Assembly: GCA_021234535.1 (NCBI GenBank)
Contig: SFZH01000008.1
Coordinates: forward strand, 24,302,287-24,366,286
DNA length: 64,000 bases
Direction: 5' to 3'
Source of the DNA: Stichopus chloronotus
Taxonomy: Eukaryota > Echinodermata > Holothuroidea > Aspidochirotida > Stichopodidae
Shown: positions 15,199 to 27,699 of the stretch, one piece after another
Layout of the letters: each line of letters opens with the position of its first letter
Numbering within the stretch: position 1 is the first letter of the stretch
Translations under genes and position numbers: made by a program
The notes under the pieces: model-generated
What the model was told of the DNA's origin: nothing
Database searches by the model: none
Seen by the model: only the letters and a program-made list of their open reading frames with translations

Positions 15199-15206
15199 TA
15201 AGTATA
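15199..15206. repeat. left flanking direct repeat of the 10.2 kb element
   Basis: TAAGTATA directly before CACTGTAAAAA. The right flank (25403-25410) is TAAGTACT, so six of eight bases match. Confidence 0.6.
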
Positions 15207-15235
15207 CACTGTAAAAATATATTCGTCAGCGGACC

Positions 15236-15430
15236 TAAACATCCTAGTAGATGTGACTAATTTAACTCGTCAAAGACTTTGGCGCCATTTTCTTACACCT
15301 AGAACGAATAAAATCAGGTCATCTAAAAGTTGTGACCAACAAAATATGGTAACAGTGGCAAGGAAAACCTCATCATGCTCTTCTAGACGACATTACGGCC
15401 AAGTGTGACTAAACTTCTTAGTCCACTTAG
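15236..15430. repeat. left subterminal GACTAA repeats
   Basis: Several copies of GTGACTAAT / CTTAGTCC occur close to the left end and recur near the right end. This is typical of binding sites for an element's own transposase. Confidence 0.55.
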
Positions 15431-15529
15431 GCAAAATACCGCGAGAATCAGTTTTATGCACATGCGCACAAGTGGAGGTTGTTGTTCGGCTTAAACGACG
15501 CAAGAAGCCATATTATCCACCGGTGCAGT

Positions 15530-15546
15530 ATGGCCATCAAGGCAAA
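15530..15546 (+). CDS. possible first coding exon of the element's gene
   Basis: ATG GCC ATC AAG GCA AA is followed by a strong GTAAGT donor (phase 2 end), about 320 bases inside the left end and just after GC-richer sequence. The position suits the start exon of an element-encoded gene. The next exon is not identified. Confidence 0.3.
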
Positions 15547-15883
15547 GTAAGTACTTTTGCCATAAACATGTAGACCTTTAGCTGATTTTTATTTCACCAA
15601 AATAAAGTTCGTTACTCCGGCTACTTTGTTCACTCACCTAGTTTAATGTTAGGCGTAAGTTATAAACTTAACGCTTCGATATTTTATACGTTAGTCGTAC
15701 TAAACCGGGCCTAAGCTAGGCTTAGGCCTCGGGATAATTCGGTACACTGCACTGTATGCCTATAACGTCTTTGTCTAGCTAGGGTCCAACGATATAACTA
15801 TCAGGCTCATACAGTCATATGTTAGGATAGGCTAATGTTATGCTAGTACTGTGGTTACCATGTTTCTGTGACTTTCTAAGCCA

Positions 15884-15893
15884 CCCCCCCCCC
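15884..15893. repeat. poly-C tract followed by poly-A
   Basis: A run of about ten C then nine A inside the 10.2 kb element. Confidence 0.8.
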
Positions 15894-17818
15894 CAAAAAA
15901 AAGTTTTAAAGGTAATCATATAGTTTAAATGTACTTAGGCAAGGCCTGAAGTTAGGCTACGCATCATTTAGTTATAACTTGTAATGAAAGTTCTGTAGGC
16001 CTATATGATTTGTATGAACTGTTTTTGCCGATTTTAATGTTAGGAACATTTTGTAGCAAAGCTTAATTGGGTTAAACATTTGTGTTTGGAGCCCAAGGGC
16101 TGTGATGTGGAGTGTAATGCAAGCCCATATGCAGCCTTTTCAGTGGGGGGGGGTGTCGATTTTACAGCAAGTGGAACATTTTAACCGACAATAAATTAAA
16201 ACTCATTATACATGTTGCTAACGTATGCCTACTAATATCATAGGCTGAGCAGAACTCCAGATCTTGAGGGGGTTCGTACCCCTGGATATACGAGCCTGTA
16301 TTATGTACTATAAAAGCACAGCACAGTTCAACTTGAAGGGTTAACACTAGCTACCGTGGGCTAATTCAGGTTTGCATTTTCCCTAACGTTAGGCCTAATT
16401 AGGTAATAAGGCTTCAGGAGGCTAGTTAAATACTGACCTGAGTCACTTGACTAGCTGGCCTCCAGCTGAGATTAAAAATAGGCATAGGCCAACTCTGAGC
16501 TCTCAAAATTGCTAGCCTAGGCCTAATTTAATGAACTCCGCAGAACATGTGAATTTAGCCCTCGAACAAGGCTATGTGTTTCGAACGTTATATGAACTCA
16601 TGCTAGCGTAGGCCTTATAATGAAATGAAATGCACACATTCAAAGGCTATGTGAAATTGAAAGCCTTGGTATATATGGGCTCGGCCTTGAACAGGACCCT
16701 AGATCTGTGTGCTGTGTGCTTTCACATGTACAGAAAACACTGCAGGTAAGTTGTGGAAGAAAAACTTATGAGACTTGGTCATTACTCAACCAGTTATCAT
16801 GTTTCAGCAATTCAAATCCATCTTTCATTAGTTTGTAGAGAAAAAAAAAACGTTTTCTCAGTTTTCTTAGGCTAAAACTCACTTGGTCATGATTCTCCTA
16901 CTCAACTGTAGCCATACATACTTTGCCTAAATAGCTTAACGTAGTGCTGGCACTTGCACATTTCTCTGAAATTGATCGGATCACAGAATTTCACCAAATT
17001 TTGTATCATTTTCTTGGCTTCTGATTTTGAAGTAAGCATTAACTGTTTTAATTTGAGACAGGGTCCATTTCTAATGTACAATACAAAGACCTTTCTCCGA
17101 TAGAGGAGAGTGTGCACCTGTATGGCATTCTGTAACCCTTTGCATGTGTAGCTTGCAAGGAATAATTAGTATTTAAATTTTGTATGGCAGTTTTAGGAAT
17201 TCTTCAGGTCTTTGGGTAACCGTTGGTCAAAATTGAATGGTTATGCGTACCAAAAAATTGCTACACATGTACGTTTTCGTTTGTGTAGCAACTTGGCCTC
17301 TTTGTGTTTAAGCAAATTCCAATGCTATACTGGATAAATTATTCCCTGGCTGGTGACAACATTTTGCACAAATGTCGGTCATGTGACAGGATGTGGGCAC
17401 TCCTAAAATTTAAAGTTGAGGTGAATGATTTTCCTCTAAATTTCACCTTCTTCATCTCCCACCCTGCACTGCATGTCAAGTGAGCATAGATTAGTTGACA
17501 AAGATCGTATTGGAAAATACGGTATAAATCACAAGTGAACAAAAAAGTCCTTCACTAAGGCCAGGTGAAAGAAAAAAATGTAAAAAAAAGCCCGTACCCC
17601 TAACCCTTTCCCGTGCCAGATATATTTTTTTATTCAATGTCAAAGTAGAGATTTTAACTGAAAAAATCTTACATTACCGCTGGCCCAAATCTTTAGCAAT
17701 ATCTTTGTAACAGCAGATATATACATTGTAATGAGGCACTTCAGAAAAGTTTGCCATGCAGTCAACAGAAGCGCTTGGTTCCTGCTTGTACTAAACGGCC
17801 TATGTCACCCAATTTTTT

Positions 17819-18025
17819 TTGAAACATTGGGACCCGAAACTAGGTATTTTTGTATGTGGAAGTTGCCAGAAATTTCCTGCTTGTCAGAAGAACAAAATCT
17901 CCTGTTTTCACAAAGGCCATTCTGTGACCCGGACTACTGTAGCTCAAAAATGGGCTAAACAATGTGCTGTAGTAGAAAACCTTTCAAAACATGTTCAAAC
18001 AATTATTACCATTTCACAACAATGA
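17819..18025 (+). CDS. Cys/His-rich open segment inside the element, unassigned
   Basis: The frame encodes a run with spaced cysteines and histidines (CGSCQKFPAC, then CFHKGH, later KWAKQC) followed by a helical tail and a stop at 18023-18025. The spacing resembles a zinc-binding module of the kind many transposon proteins carry, but I cannot match it to a named family. Splice sites joining it to the other exons were not found. It may be one exon of the decayed gene of the 10.2 kb element, or chance. Confidence 0.3.
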   Translation: MKHWDPKLGIFVCGSCQKFPACQKNKISCFHKGHSVTRTTVAQKWAKQCAVVENLSKHVQTIITISQQ

Positions 18026-19452
18026 AGAAAACGTAAAGCTCACTGCCCAGCTGCGTGAATATTGTGCCGTCTGTTGTGACAGTGATTTCGCACGCCTGGG
18101 TAGCATTTCCCTTATTTAGCCTAGCTAGGTACAAAATGTGACGGCAGAATGGAATGTCTGAAATTCATAGACGGTGTATGCATCAGTGGTGTGCATAATC
18201 TACTGGGCAGTAGCCCTTATAGCCGTGGCCAAACTACTGTAACTTAGGAAAACATTGACCGTGAGTGTGTACTTTTGGGCCTTCTGTGGCCTACTCACTG
18301 CAACATGCCGTGTGTCATTAGGGAAGGATCATGGATCAGACTTACTGTATCATCATGTAAGAGACTGACTGATAAGTCTAATATTATATTGCACAAGGTA
18401 TCAGACTGCTGTACTATTGAGGTTTATTTATAAAACTGCGGGACTCCAGAATTCAAATTAGGTAAGTTTTAGGTGCCTCTATTTTAGCCATGATCTTGAA
18501 ATTCTCCATATGTGTGACGTTTTCTTAAATTACTCAATGAAAATTTAAACACTGCAAAATTCAATCATTGGAAATCAAGGTGATTTTGCTGTATTTATTC
18601 CACCAAAATGCATTTGACATAGAACTCCCTCTCCATAGCGCCCTACTTGCCTGCTGAGAAATATCTTCAGGAAATAGTTCATGTTGCCACTTACATCTCT
18701 AAGTCAGGTACATTTTAACACGAGCAAGTAAGTAAAGAAAGTTTCTGTGCTGTCAGTTCACAGCTTAGTTAGCACTGAGCTCAACTTGGGCCCGAGATAT
18801 ATGTGTCCAAATTACTTGGAGATGTAAGTAAAGTTAAAGCAGAAGGTTGTATGCAGGAACTGCCCAGTGGAATAATTTTCATCGTTGAAAGATTTCATTC
18901 CGTGTAACCATTTGGCTGAAGTAGGTGTTAATACAGGTTCAGGGCTGCATATACAGGTCGGAGTGTGTCAGTTTAAAGGGTGTCTAGACCAGTGCCTTGA
19001 ACTTACGTCTAGATATTTTGCTATCATATGCACTACAGCAGACATTTTTATTACTAGCTAGACTGTCACTTCATATTCACTGATACATGAATTGCTTCGA
19101 ATTTCAATTGAGCATATAGTGCTGTACTTTTGATCTGCTATGGCTGCATTGTGCGTATTATGGATATTCCCGGCCTATTCATGCCTAGCTATGTCTACTT
19201 ATACACTGTGTATAATACAGCGCGGTGTGTTGGACTATAATACGTACGTGTAGAAGAGTGAATGATTATGGATGACGGTAGGCCGGATGAGATATGCAAC
19301 TCCGTGGATTGCCCTTTTGTTTAAAATTTTGGTCAAAGCCTCAGGCTGTTATAGAATAGTGTATGTGCTACACTTCATTTAATTATTTATGTGCAATGTG
19401 CATTTTCTTCTTCATCTATCAGCTACTTAAGAACCAGTCAATTTACATGTAG

Positions 19453-19610
19453 ATGTTACAACCCAATGGAGTCCCGTTTAGAGGGAGGTCTGATGAAGTA
19501 TGCTAATGAGATTGTGCCGAAGTGCCAGCAGGCAATAAAGAGAAAGAACTAGCAGTTTCAAGAAGCTGTTCAAGAAGTTGCCTTACAAAAGGAGGAAAAC
19601 ATGAGGATAG
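19453..19610 (+). pseudogene. decayed exon inside the element (in-frame TAG)
   Basis: The segment lies between a TGTAG acceptor and a GTACTG donor. From the ATG at 19466 it reads MESRLEGGLMKYANEIVPKC, then a short basic stretch, a TAG stop at 19550-19552, and then a further highly charged open run to the donor. Coding-like composition on both sides of the stop argues for a once-functional exon with a nonsense mutation. The segment is predicted to be helical or coiled; the family is not recognised. Confidence 0.45.
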
Positions 19611-20568
19611 GTACTGTACAGTAAATTTCAAAATCAGTATGTTTATAAATCTTATTCTGAACTGAAATGAGTTAGTGTTTAATACATTTCAGCTGTACTA
19701 AAAAGGGTTACTACTCATGGTAGGAGTGGCTTCCATATGGTGTACTGTAGTCATGCTACTTACACTGTTTGAGTATTGCAGAACACCATCTCAGAAAATA
19801 GCTAATGTAAAAAGAAGCGAGAAAAGCTTGAAATTTGTTTCAAATTAGTCCCATTATCTCCTAGGTATCCTACTTTTCAGTGAGCCAGAACTGAAAGTTT
19901 GTGAGTTCTTTAACATTCAAAATTGTTGGTTTAATTCTATAACTTTTCAAGGTCTTTCCTCAAAACCTCTGAGTAGAAATCTGTGTAAGCTGCAGTGCTC
20001 AAAGTTTTGGCTTCATCTTCCATGTATGTCATTGTTTTCTTCTTCCTCTATAGCCTACTTGTAAATATCTTAATTTTTATCTTTAAGTGTGCATGTATGG
20101 GTGAACCGATGTGGTTTGTCTCTGCTGATTTGATGACCGATGTACATTGGTGTCACAGACAACATCGGCCAAAATTCGTTTCGATCTGATGTTTTTGAAA
20201 TCAAGGGTGTTTGATCCTTCCGGAAAATTGTTTATATTTTGTACGCTGGAGTCTCTGAAGTGCTTTTATCACGACACCGAAATCATTGCGATTTCACAAG
20301 TATTTTTGTACCTTTCCAGAAATAAATTAGACTCATGGAGGTGTATTTCTCAATTATCCTGGTGTACGGATAAATATGTCCTGATGCAGATATATTTTCA
20401 GGTTGCTGAACATCGGCAAGCATTGGCATCTTAATTTTGTTGATCCAATGTGTTACCTATAGTGGTGAACATCGGCCTGATCCAGTGTCCCATCCAATTA
20501 TCGATTGAACCCTACATACAGTACCTGCACATCCTCTTGAGATTATTGGTTTCTTTTATATGCTACAG

Positions 20569-22972
20569 AATTTCTCAAAAGACTGCGATATTTGCGATTC
20601 CTGGCTTATTTAATGAAGCAGTGCAAGACATGATAGCCAGTGAAGACCAGTTGGTAAGTTAAAACATTTAGTGATTAGCACATCTGTGGGATGAAGATGT
20701 TGGTGATAAAGGTGGTTTCAACAAGTTCCTGTACCTAACTTGGACTGTTGATATCTGTGGTTTGCTTTTCAAACACGATGATTGAAACTCTCTTATCTTT
20801 CTCCCAATAACATACACAAAGTCATCAAATTTTTCTGAAAAGTATAGTTACCAGGCTGAAGGTGGTTGCAATCAGTAACCTATTTTTTTCTCTGAAAAGT
20901 AGTTGTAATCAGTAACAATGGTAAAGTAATCGTAATCACTTAGAGTGATGATTACATATAGTGAAGCACAATTTATAGAAGAAGTGCAAAAAAAATCTCT
21001 TAAAGATTTTTTTTGGTGACTGTTATGTGTGTTGGAATGAGTTTAATTTTCTGCTTTTCTGAATGCTTCAGCAGTGCAGCCTGAGTAAGAACTGCAGGGT
21101 TTTCAATGATCTCCACTTGATAAGAACTAGTACTGTTGTTGGTAAAATCCGGGATTTCGGTGTTAGTTGATTTCAACAAAAAGGAAACCCAACTGTGCGG
21201 TCAAGATTGTGTTTGTGTAAGTGTGTGTTTTTGTGATGCTAAGCATGTTATCACGATACTTCATGAAGGAAAACTTGGACAGCTCTCAAACTTAGCACAG
21301 AGATGTCCCATATTAAGAGAAAGAGCCCTATTGTTTTGGGGTGAGTCAGAGGTCAAACACTGAAAACTTTGTTAGCACAATATCCTATCTTAAGATAGGC
21401 ATGATGGATACTTTTCATTCGTTGGATGTGGGTTGGTCATTTTGGTTGGTGGGGGTGAAAGGTCATGTGAGTTCACAAGGGAAACTTTGTTAACACAATA
21501 TCCCTCAATAGGAATCATAGAAACTTTTGATACTTAGTGTGTAAATGTGTAACATCAAATAGAACAATTCTGTTGTTTTTAGTGAAGGTCAAAGATCATC
21601 TGAGGTTATCAGAGGTCAGATACTTAAACCTAGTTTGTTAACACAATATCTGAAAATAGGAATCATGGAAAGATATTTAATGTGTTGCACATTTCTTGTA
21701 GCATTAAATAATGATGTGTTTAAGTGCAGTCTATATTTGTTTATTCTGAAATGACATTTTCAATTGCAAAGTGGTTTGTACATCATTTAGGTTGGAAGAA
21801 ATGTAGGATTGATTAATTTGAAACTCATGATGGGATGACTAGAAAAGTACCTGTATCAGAGGCATTGTATTAACCTTCCATCAGTATGAAGCATAACACA
21901 TCTGGCTATAGCAGCATTTATATTCTTCTGTCTCTGCACCAAATGTGACTTCAACTTCATAAAATCGGAAACTGACACCATATCATTCCTACTGTAGCTT
22001 TTCCTCTGACAGGATCATTTCCTTCATACGTGTATCTGCTACAAATGCTTGTTCCTTTTTTTTACTTGTCTGAACTTTCAGTTCAGCATACTCTTTTTCT
22101 TAATTGCCATCATCGAAACCACAATGAATCTACAACTCTGGTTATACTCTGCATATTTTGTTAACTCAACGTTCAATCCTGAACACATCTTTGTTACACA
22201 ATTAGTCGACTTAAACACTTTATATTATATACAGGTATAAGCAATCAGAGTGACCAAATGCAACATATCAATTCAAATAACTTTAATTCATAGCTCCACT
22301 GATAAAACTTCCACTAGCATTGAGCCTCATGAAAAATACTCTTATGAGCAGCTATTAGTACAGTCAGGAAGCTTGTTGATCTTTGTACTGTATGCTGTCT
22401 GTTGTTTGCATGTTGTCTGTAATTAGAGACCTGTAATATAACACCCCTTTATGAGAAATAATTCTTGATAGTGTTCTCTAAAGATTTTCAAGAGAGACAC
22501 TATTAGCTAGTAGCATGTCATTCAAAGCTATCAAAGACGTAGCAGAACAGCAAGTATTAGCTGGCCCTAGAAGTTGACTTTGTTTTGAAAGTGAAGCGCT
22601 TTGTGTTTGCCTTCATACAGTTTCAATGAAATATAGCATCAAAACCTATTTGTTTTTCATATTTTCAGGATGAAGTGGATCTCTCCATTGTTACCGTCAA
22701 GCGAGAGGAAGAAGATGGCGATGGACTCTATCTTTGATGGAATGAAAGTGTATTCAACATCCAAGTGTATGGATAAGTTCATGGATGCAGTTTCTAATTA
22801 CCTTGCAGCATTTTATTGTCTTAACTTGGCATATCCTACCAAACTTCGAAAGAGATTGCAGTTTTTTCAAAGAGTTATTTTGAATATTTCAGATGAGCTT
22901 CTTGCAGCAAAAAGCATCTTGAAAAACTTGGGAAAGTACCTAAGTCTGTCAACTAGACATCCGTATCTGTGA
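20569..22972 (+). pseudogene. two 3' exons of the element's gene, with frameshift
   Basis: Exon 20569-20653 (acceptor GCTACAG, donor GTAAGT) ends in phase 0 with an acidic stretch (ASEDQL). The next exon starts at 22669 after ATTTTCAG and continues in phase 0 with DEVDLSIVTVKREEEDGDG, then hits TGA at about 22735. A second frame takes over at once, reading FDGMKVYSTSKCMDKFMDAV, then a conserved-looking run containing YLAAFYCLNLAYP and RLQFFQR, ending at TAG/TGA near 22972. This Y-x-x-AFY-x-LNLAYP ... FFQR pattern resembles the C-terminus of uncharacterised proteins that are multi-copy in fish and invertebrate genomes (from memory). The frame change is a 1- or 2-base indel around 22725-22740. 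Together with the TAG at 19550 it shows the element's gene is dead. Confidence 0.5.
21130..21700. repeat. AGGTCA-rich dispersed repeat, tandem copies inside the element
   Basis: About four units with 'gttaacacaatatc', 'gatacttagtgtgtaaatgtg' and GAAGGTCAAAGATCATCTGA type phrases. Same family as 1260-1660. Confidence 0.7.
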
Positions 22973-22979
22973 GTTTTGT

Positions 22980-23400
22980 ATGTACACAGGGTTCGTAAGT
23001 TACTTTTGCAGTATGCATGAGAAAAAACCCTGGTTCTTGGTTTTGATGATACATGTAATTGTCACCTTTGTAATGCATTCTGTTTTGTGTGTATCTGTGT
23101 TTATGTATTGTGTGTTGGTAAGTGTGTGTGTGTGTATGCATGCTTGTGACACCTACCTTGTAAACACAATATCTGAATGAAGGCAGCTTTGATAAATCTC
23201 ATATTTGTTATGTAGGTGTGCCATATTAATTACAATAATTTTTTTTTATTTTTATGGAGGTCAAAGGTCATCTTGAGTCAACATAAGTCACATTGTGCAA
23301 ACCTTGTAAACATGGTATGTCATGGAGGGAAACTTGGACAGGTATCACATTTGAGCTGCATGGCCACCATCATAAAATTCTACTAGACATGGTATTGTGA
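22980..23400. repeat. AGGTCA-rich dispersed repeat with a perfect DR1
   Basis: Contains AGGTCAAAGGTCA at 23258-23270, two AGGTCA half-sites separated by one base, followed by 'tcttgagtcaacataagtca'. Confidence 0.7.
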
Positions 23401-23878
23401 CGTGATTAGTAATCCTACATTATTGTGATGTGCAAAACATTTGTCCCAAAAAATAACCACACTTATAAAAAAATATATATATATATTCATACATTATTAT
23501 GTCTTGATTGTATGTCAGTCAAAAAACAGTAAACAGTTTGTGTATCTTGACATCATGCTTGTGGTTTGTGCTCCATATGTGCTTTGTTTCAGTTTCTTCA
23601 AGGATAAATTAGAAGAAACTGAAAAGCAGGCATGGGAGATCATACAAAATACATAGTAATGCCCAGGTAAAAGATTGGATTTCCAAGCAGTTTTTTTTAA
23701 GTTTCAGTGAAAATTAAACATATATAGTCTCCAAGATGCTGCAAGTTACAGTATTTTGATTTTAGCAGTGAATTTGAGCAGGCTGTATAGACCTATATTA
23801 TAAAGTTTGTTTGTTTTTTCTTTAAAAGTTGTGCCGAGATCCCTGCATGAAGATGTGAGATCCCTGCATGAAGATGAA

Positions 23879-23894
23879 GGGGGGGGGGGGGGGA
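23879..23894. repeat. poly-G tract
   Basis: About 15 consecutive G after two near copies of 'gatccctgcatgaagatg' (23838-23878). Confidence 0.85.
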
Positions 23895-24179
23895 ATGGTA
23901 TTAGAACACAAAGCACTAGAATTTGTTTGATGCGTAATTTACAGCAATGACTCCTTTAAAAGTTTGTTCCCAGTGTATAGGTCACTGTAGAAAGAACTGT
24001 ATATATAGAACAAAAGACTTTCATGGAGTAGTGAATCTGAAATGCCATAGCTGGTTATTACTACGGAGGATAACATTTAAGAATAAAGACAGTGATAGCA
24101 GTATCTAAAATAATATCCCTCTGGCTGTGATCATGACCACTCGCAGTACACAAACATCAAATATTGTCACGCTACCATT

Positions 24180-24620
24180 GTAATCATGATGGAGTTTGTA
24201 TGTATGTGTGATTTAGTGCGTATGTGTGTTTATGATGTCTGCCTTGTTAACACAACATATCAAAGCTTGAAAGCTTGTACATATCACTTATTTGATATGT
24301 AGATTGGTTGGTTTGGGATCTGCAAAGGGAAAACTTGTCAATGAAAGAGAAAGGAACATTGGACAGATGTCATATTTGGTATGTAGGTGTATCACAAGGA
24401 CTGTTTTTTTTTGTGGAAGTCAAAGGTCATCGGGGTGAACAGAGATCAAATTGTGATTCATATCTCATAAGGGGAGCTTGCACTTATTTCTTATTTGTTA
24501 TGTAGGTGTAGTGGTGAACTATGTTGAGTTCAAAAGCCTTTCACATTTGGTGGAGGCCATTTTGGTCAGTTCGTAGAAACAAAGTACACATGGAATCTCA
24601 AGATATGAAGCTTGGACACA
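24180..24620. repeat. AGGTCA-rich dispersed repeat, tandem copies
   Basis: Units with 'tatgtaggtgtatcacaagg' and GAAGTCAAAGGTCATCGGGG. Same family as 1260-1660. Confidence 0.65.
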
Positions 24621-25159
24621 GGATCTTGTTATTAGGTATGCATTGTGCATTTTGATTTATTATGCCTATCAGTCATCATCTTAGGTCAGTAGATGTTATG
24701 AGTAAATATCTGTTATTACAGTACATCTAGGTTGAGGACATGATAAATTACTGTAATGTTTTGAGAAAAAAAAAAGCATGTTACACACCTCGCCTTAAAC
24801 AATATGTCAAATTCATAGGAAATACTCATGATTTAATCATCATAAACGCAATGCGTTTGTACATCCTTGTAGTATTAATGTTTCATTCTGCACATTCTAC
24901 CTTTACTAATTAAAATTTAATGAGTTCTCAGATGAAATATTGCATTTGCAACTAACAGTAATAAATTTAATTGTGCAGGAGGAGTGGGGGCAGCATTTCC
25001 TCTAGTTTCATACAGGAATTGTTTGTACTTTGTTATTTTTCTTCCATTTGTCATTTTTTTACCTTTCCTTTGAATAAATATATGTTTCGTGGTAACGCTA
25101 AATTTCTGGTTTCTGTTTGATGTTTTCTGTGTATTAGTAGCAGAAGGTAAGCTCTAGTC

Positions 25160-25390
25160 AATGTGACCAAGTAAAATTGCTCAATGTACCATGGACTAAT
25201 AATTTAGTCGCTGGACTAATGTCCTAGCTCGAGGGAGACACCATTGCTAGACCAGAAAAAAATGGTCAAGTGACAAAGAAAAGTTAGTTTTGTGACTAAT
25301 AAAAGATGGTCACAGAGAGCACATGACTAATAAAAGTTCATCAAGCTAGACACCATATAGACTAATGTTTCTTAGTCAGCTAGACTAATT
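25160..25390. repeat. right subterminal GACTAAT repeats
   Basis: At least six GACTAAT or TTAGTC motifs within about 230 bases next to the right end of the 10.2 kb element, matching those at its left end. Confidence 0.6.
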
Positions 25391-25402
25391 TTTTTTTACA
25401 GT

Positions 25403-25410
25403 GTAAGTAC
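25403..25410. repeat. right flanking direct repeat of the 10.2 kb element
   Basis: TAAGTACT directly after ...TTTTTACAGTG; compare TAAGTATA at 15199-15206. Confidence 0.6.
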
Positions 25411-27699
25411 TATTGAACAGACTATACTTACAAGCAAACCAGTGAGATTACCTGGTACTTCAAACGATTCATAAAGCAAATGACGAGCAGGTAACTACTG
25501 ATATGTAAACTACACCACATAAAGTACATAAAGTGCTTAACACAGATAGTGCAGAGAGAAAAAAGGTACAAATGAAACTAGAAATTCCCTTTCACCCGAT
25601 ATATGCAGTATTTTACATTGAAACAAGATTAAGATTCTGATTCTAAGATGCAATTGTGTTAAAGATCACACTGGATTTGTTGATTCAGTGACCTCATTTT
25701 ACAGTACTCTATTGATGAATATGCTTTCCCTCTTCGAAGGCAGTACTCATAATCGATTGTTGACTAGTCTTCTTTTAAAGGCTTAAGATGTTGTAAAATG
25801 CTCGTTGATAAAAAAAAAAAAAAAAAAGTATGCCTAGAAGGGCACAACAACATTTTACAGAATTGCCGCAAAACAGTTGCCAGATTAACAAATATAGAAC
25901 CAAAATATTATTAAATGGTCAGGATTACACCAAACACCTCAAAGAGTTAGTTTTTCTTTTAAAGTCATCACCCCAGGTTGTCATTTCACCGGACTTGTTA
26001 CATATAAGAATTCCTATGGTCATTTGTTAACTGTTTGGATGTACCAAATATCATTACTTTACAACACATGAACACGTAAAATAGAACTAAGGTATTAATG
26101 TGAAAATTACTGGAATATCATTCTTTGTAGTGACCTTGAAGACTTGTTTTCGATCCCAACGTCAGGCGTGGAATTTAAATCCCCTAAAGATCGTTATCAA
26201 GTTGACATTGGGATGAGAAGATTATATGTAGAATTTACAATGTACATATGTACATTACAATGGACAATGTACATCTACGTAAGACTCCGAAGTCCAAAGA
26301 TTCAAAGTCTCAATGGAACAAGCACTCATTAACCAAATATATGAAAACCTACTATAGGCACACTAGTAATATAGAAAAGAGCGTTAAGTGCAATATTGTT
26401 ATCAACTACCTTGAATAAACGCATCATTGTGGTAAGTTGCATGTGTTTTGAGTTGTTGAGATTGTATGTACATTGTAAGAGATCGTGTCATTCTACACCT
26501 TCTAGTTTTTAACTGAAACCTTTTGATGGCGTTCACACGGCTTAAGCTAAATGCAGTTCTTACTGCATTTTTCATATAAACATGTTAGACAAAGAATGCG
26601 ACTCAGGGAGTTGCATGATTCCTATCATTGTGACATTCCATTTGCTCTCGTACACGTAAAAACTAGAAAGAAGTATGTACAAGCAGTCGTCCTTTGACAA
26701 AAGGAATGTAAACACAAAGTGAAAAAAGGAACTTTCATTTACTTTTTTAAAACAGTGACTTCAAAATTTCAGGTCGTAAGCCTCAAACTGATTACACTTC
26801 CATGTTGGTTTGAGGCTTACGAGTTTAGCCCCAAGTGGTAACAGATACTGATGAATCTCTTGCGTTATTCTGTCTGCCTCTGGTTTTGAAATTGATTCTA
26901 GTACCTAGAATCATCTCTGCATCATCGTAGGTAAAACCTTATTGCTAGGTTGGTGTTGGGATTTTACATTTCTGTTTTTTCACCTATAAAACCCCTTTTA
27001 CCCGTTAATTATCCTTAAGATTCTACTTTATTTTCTGACTTTACTCAAAGTGATTCATTATTCAGAAGTAATGGGTTCAAAATGGGTAACCATCTTGGCG
27101 TCAATGCAAATAGTTACATTGTTCTCTGTCAAAATGCAATGTACTAATCTGCTACTTCGACCAGGACTAAGTGTGGTGTAATTTTTCAACATATAAATAG
27201 AAATACGTCAAATTCCTCCTTCTCTACTTCCCTCCCTTTTCCAAAGACAACACCCTGTCTTCTCATTTTTGCCGTTTCAAATTTACTTTGCTATTTGCTA
27301 AAATCATCTTGGAAAAATAAAATGTCTTTGAAAATGTTTCTAAACCTATCACCAACTCTTCAGGAAAAAATAGCAACATTGTTGACTTCGTGACACACAC
27401 GCTTAGAAGATATTTATTTAAAATTACATTGTCTCATATGCCACAAAAGTAGTTTATTTTGGCAAGTTATCATGATCATAAGCGCACGAAGACGTGGACA
27501 AACGTAGTCGATCACCTCGGGGAAAAAAAGAAAATAGCTTGTCTCATTTTGGGGGACCGTCACTATTCTAATCTGCGCAAATGGAGATTTCTGGAGCTTC
27601 TATTGTTACGGACCTTTAATTAGTTGTACCAGGAAATCGGGAGCTGTATACAAAAGTGAGTGGAATGTGTCATCTTTTATTCGTGCACAGTTTTATGAA
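25411..27699. other. noncoding stretch upstream of locus B
   Basis: AT-rich, with an A-run near 25810-25827 and the hairpin listed separately. It may hold the distal promoter of locus B; no specific site is claimed. Confidence 0.4.
26774..26832. repeat. perfect 15-bp inverted repeat
   Basis: Arms TCGTAAGCCTCAAAC (26774-26788) and its exact complement (26818-26832) around a 29-base loop. Not tied to any element border that I can see. Confidence 0.85.

Larger units (their letters stand above)
15207..25402. mobile_element. 10.2 kb DNA transposon with CACTGTAAAAA inverted ends
   Basis: The left end is CACTGTAAAAATATATT and the right end, read inward, is CACTGTAAAAAAAAATT. Both ends carry clustered subterminal copies of GACTAAT / CTTAGTC (left 15236-15430, right 25160-25390). 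Bordering repeats can be read as an imperfect 8-bp duplication (TAAGTATA/TAAGTACT), as a perfect 4-bp AGTA outside TACACTG...CAGTGTA, or simply as TA. Large size, CACTG ends and an 8-bp duplication would suit a KDZ/Zisupton-type element. CACTG ends with 2-4 bp duplications would suit the CACTA-Mirage-Chapaev group. The interior holds exons of a decayed spliced gene (15530-22972) and several AGGTCA-rich repeat blocks. I do not recognise a transposase catalytic core. Confidence 0.65.
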
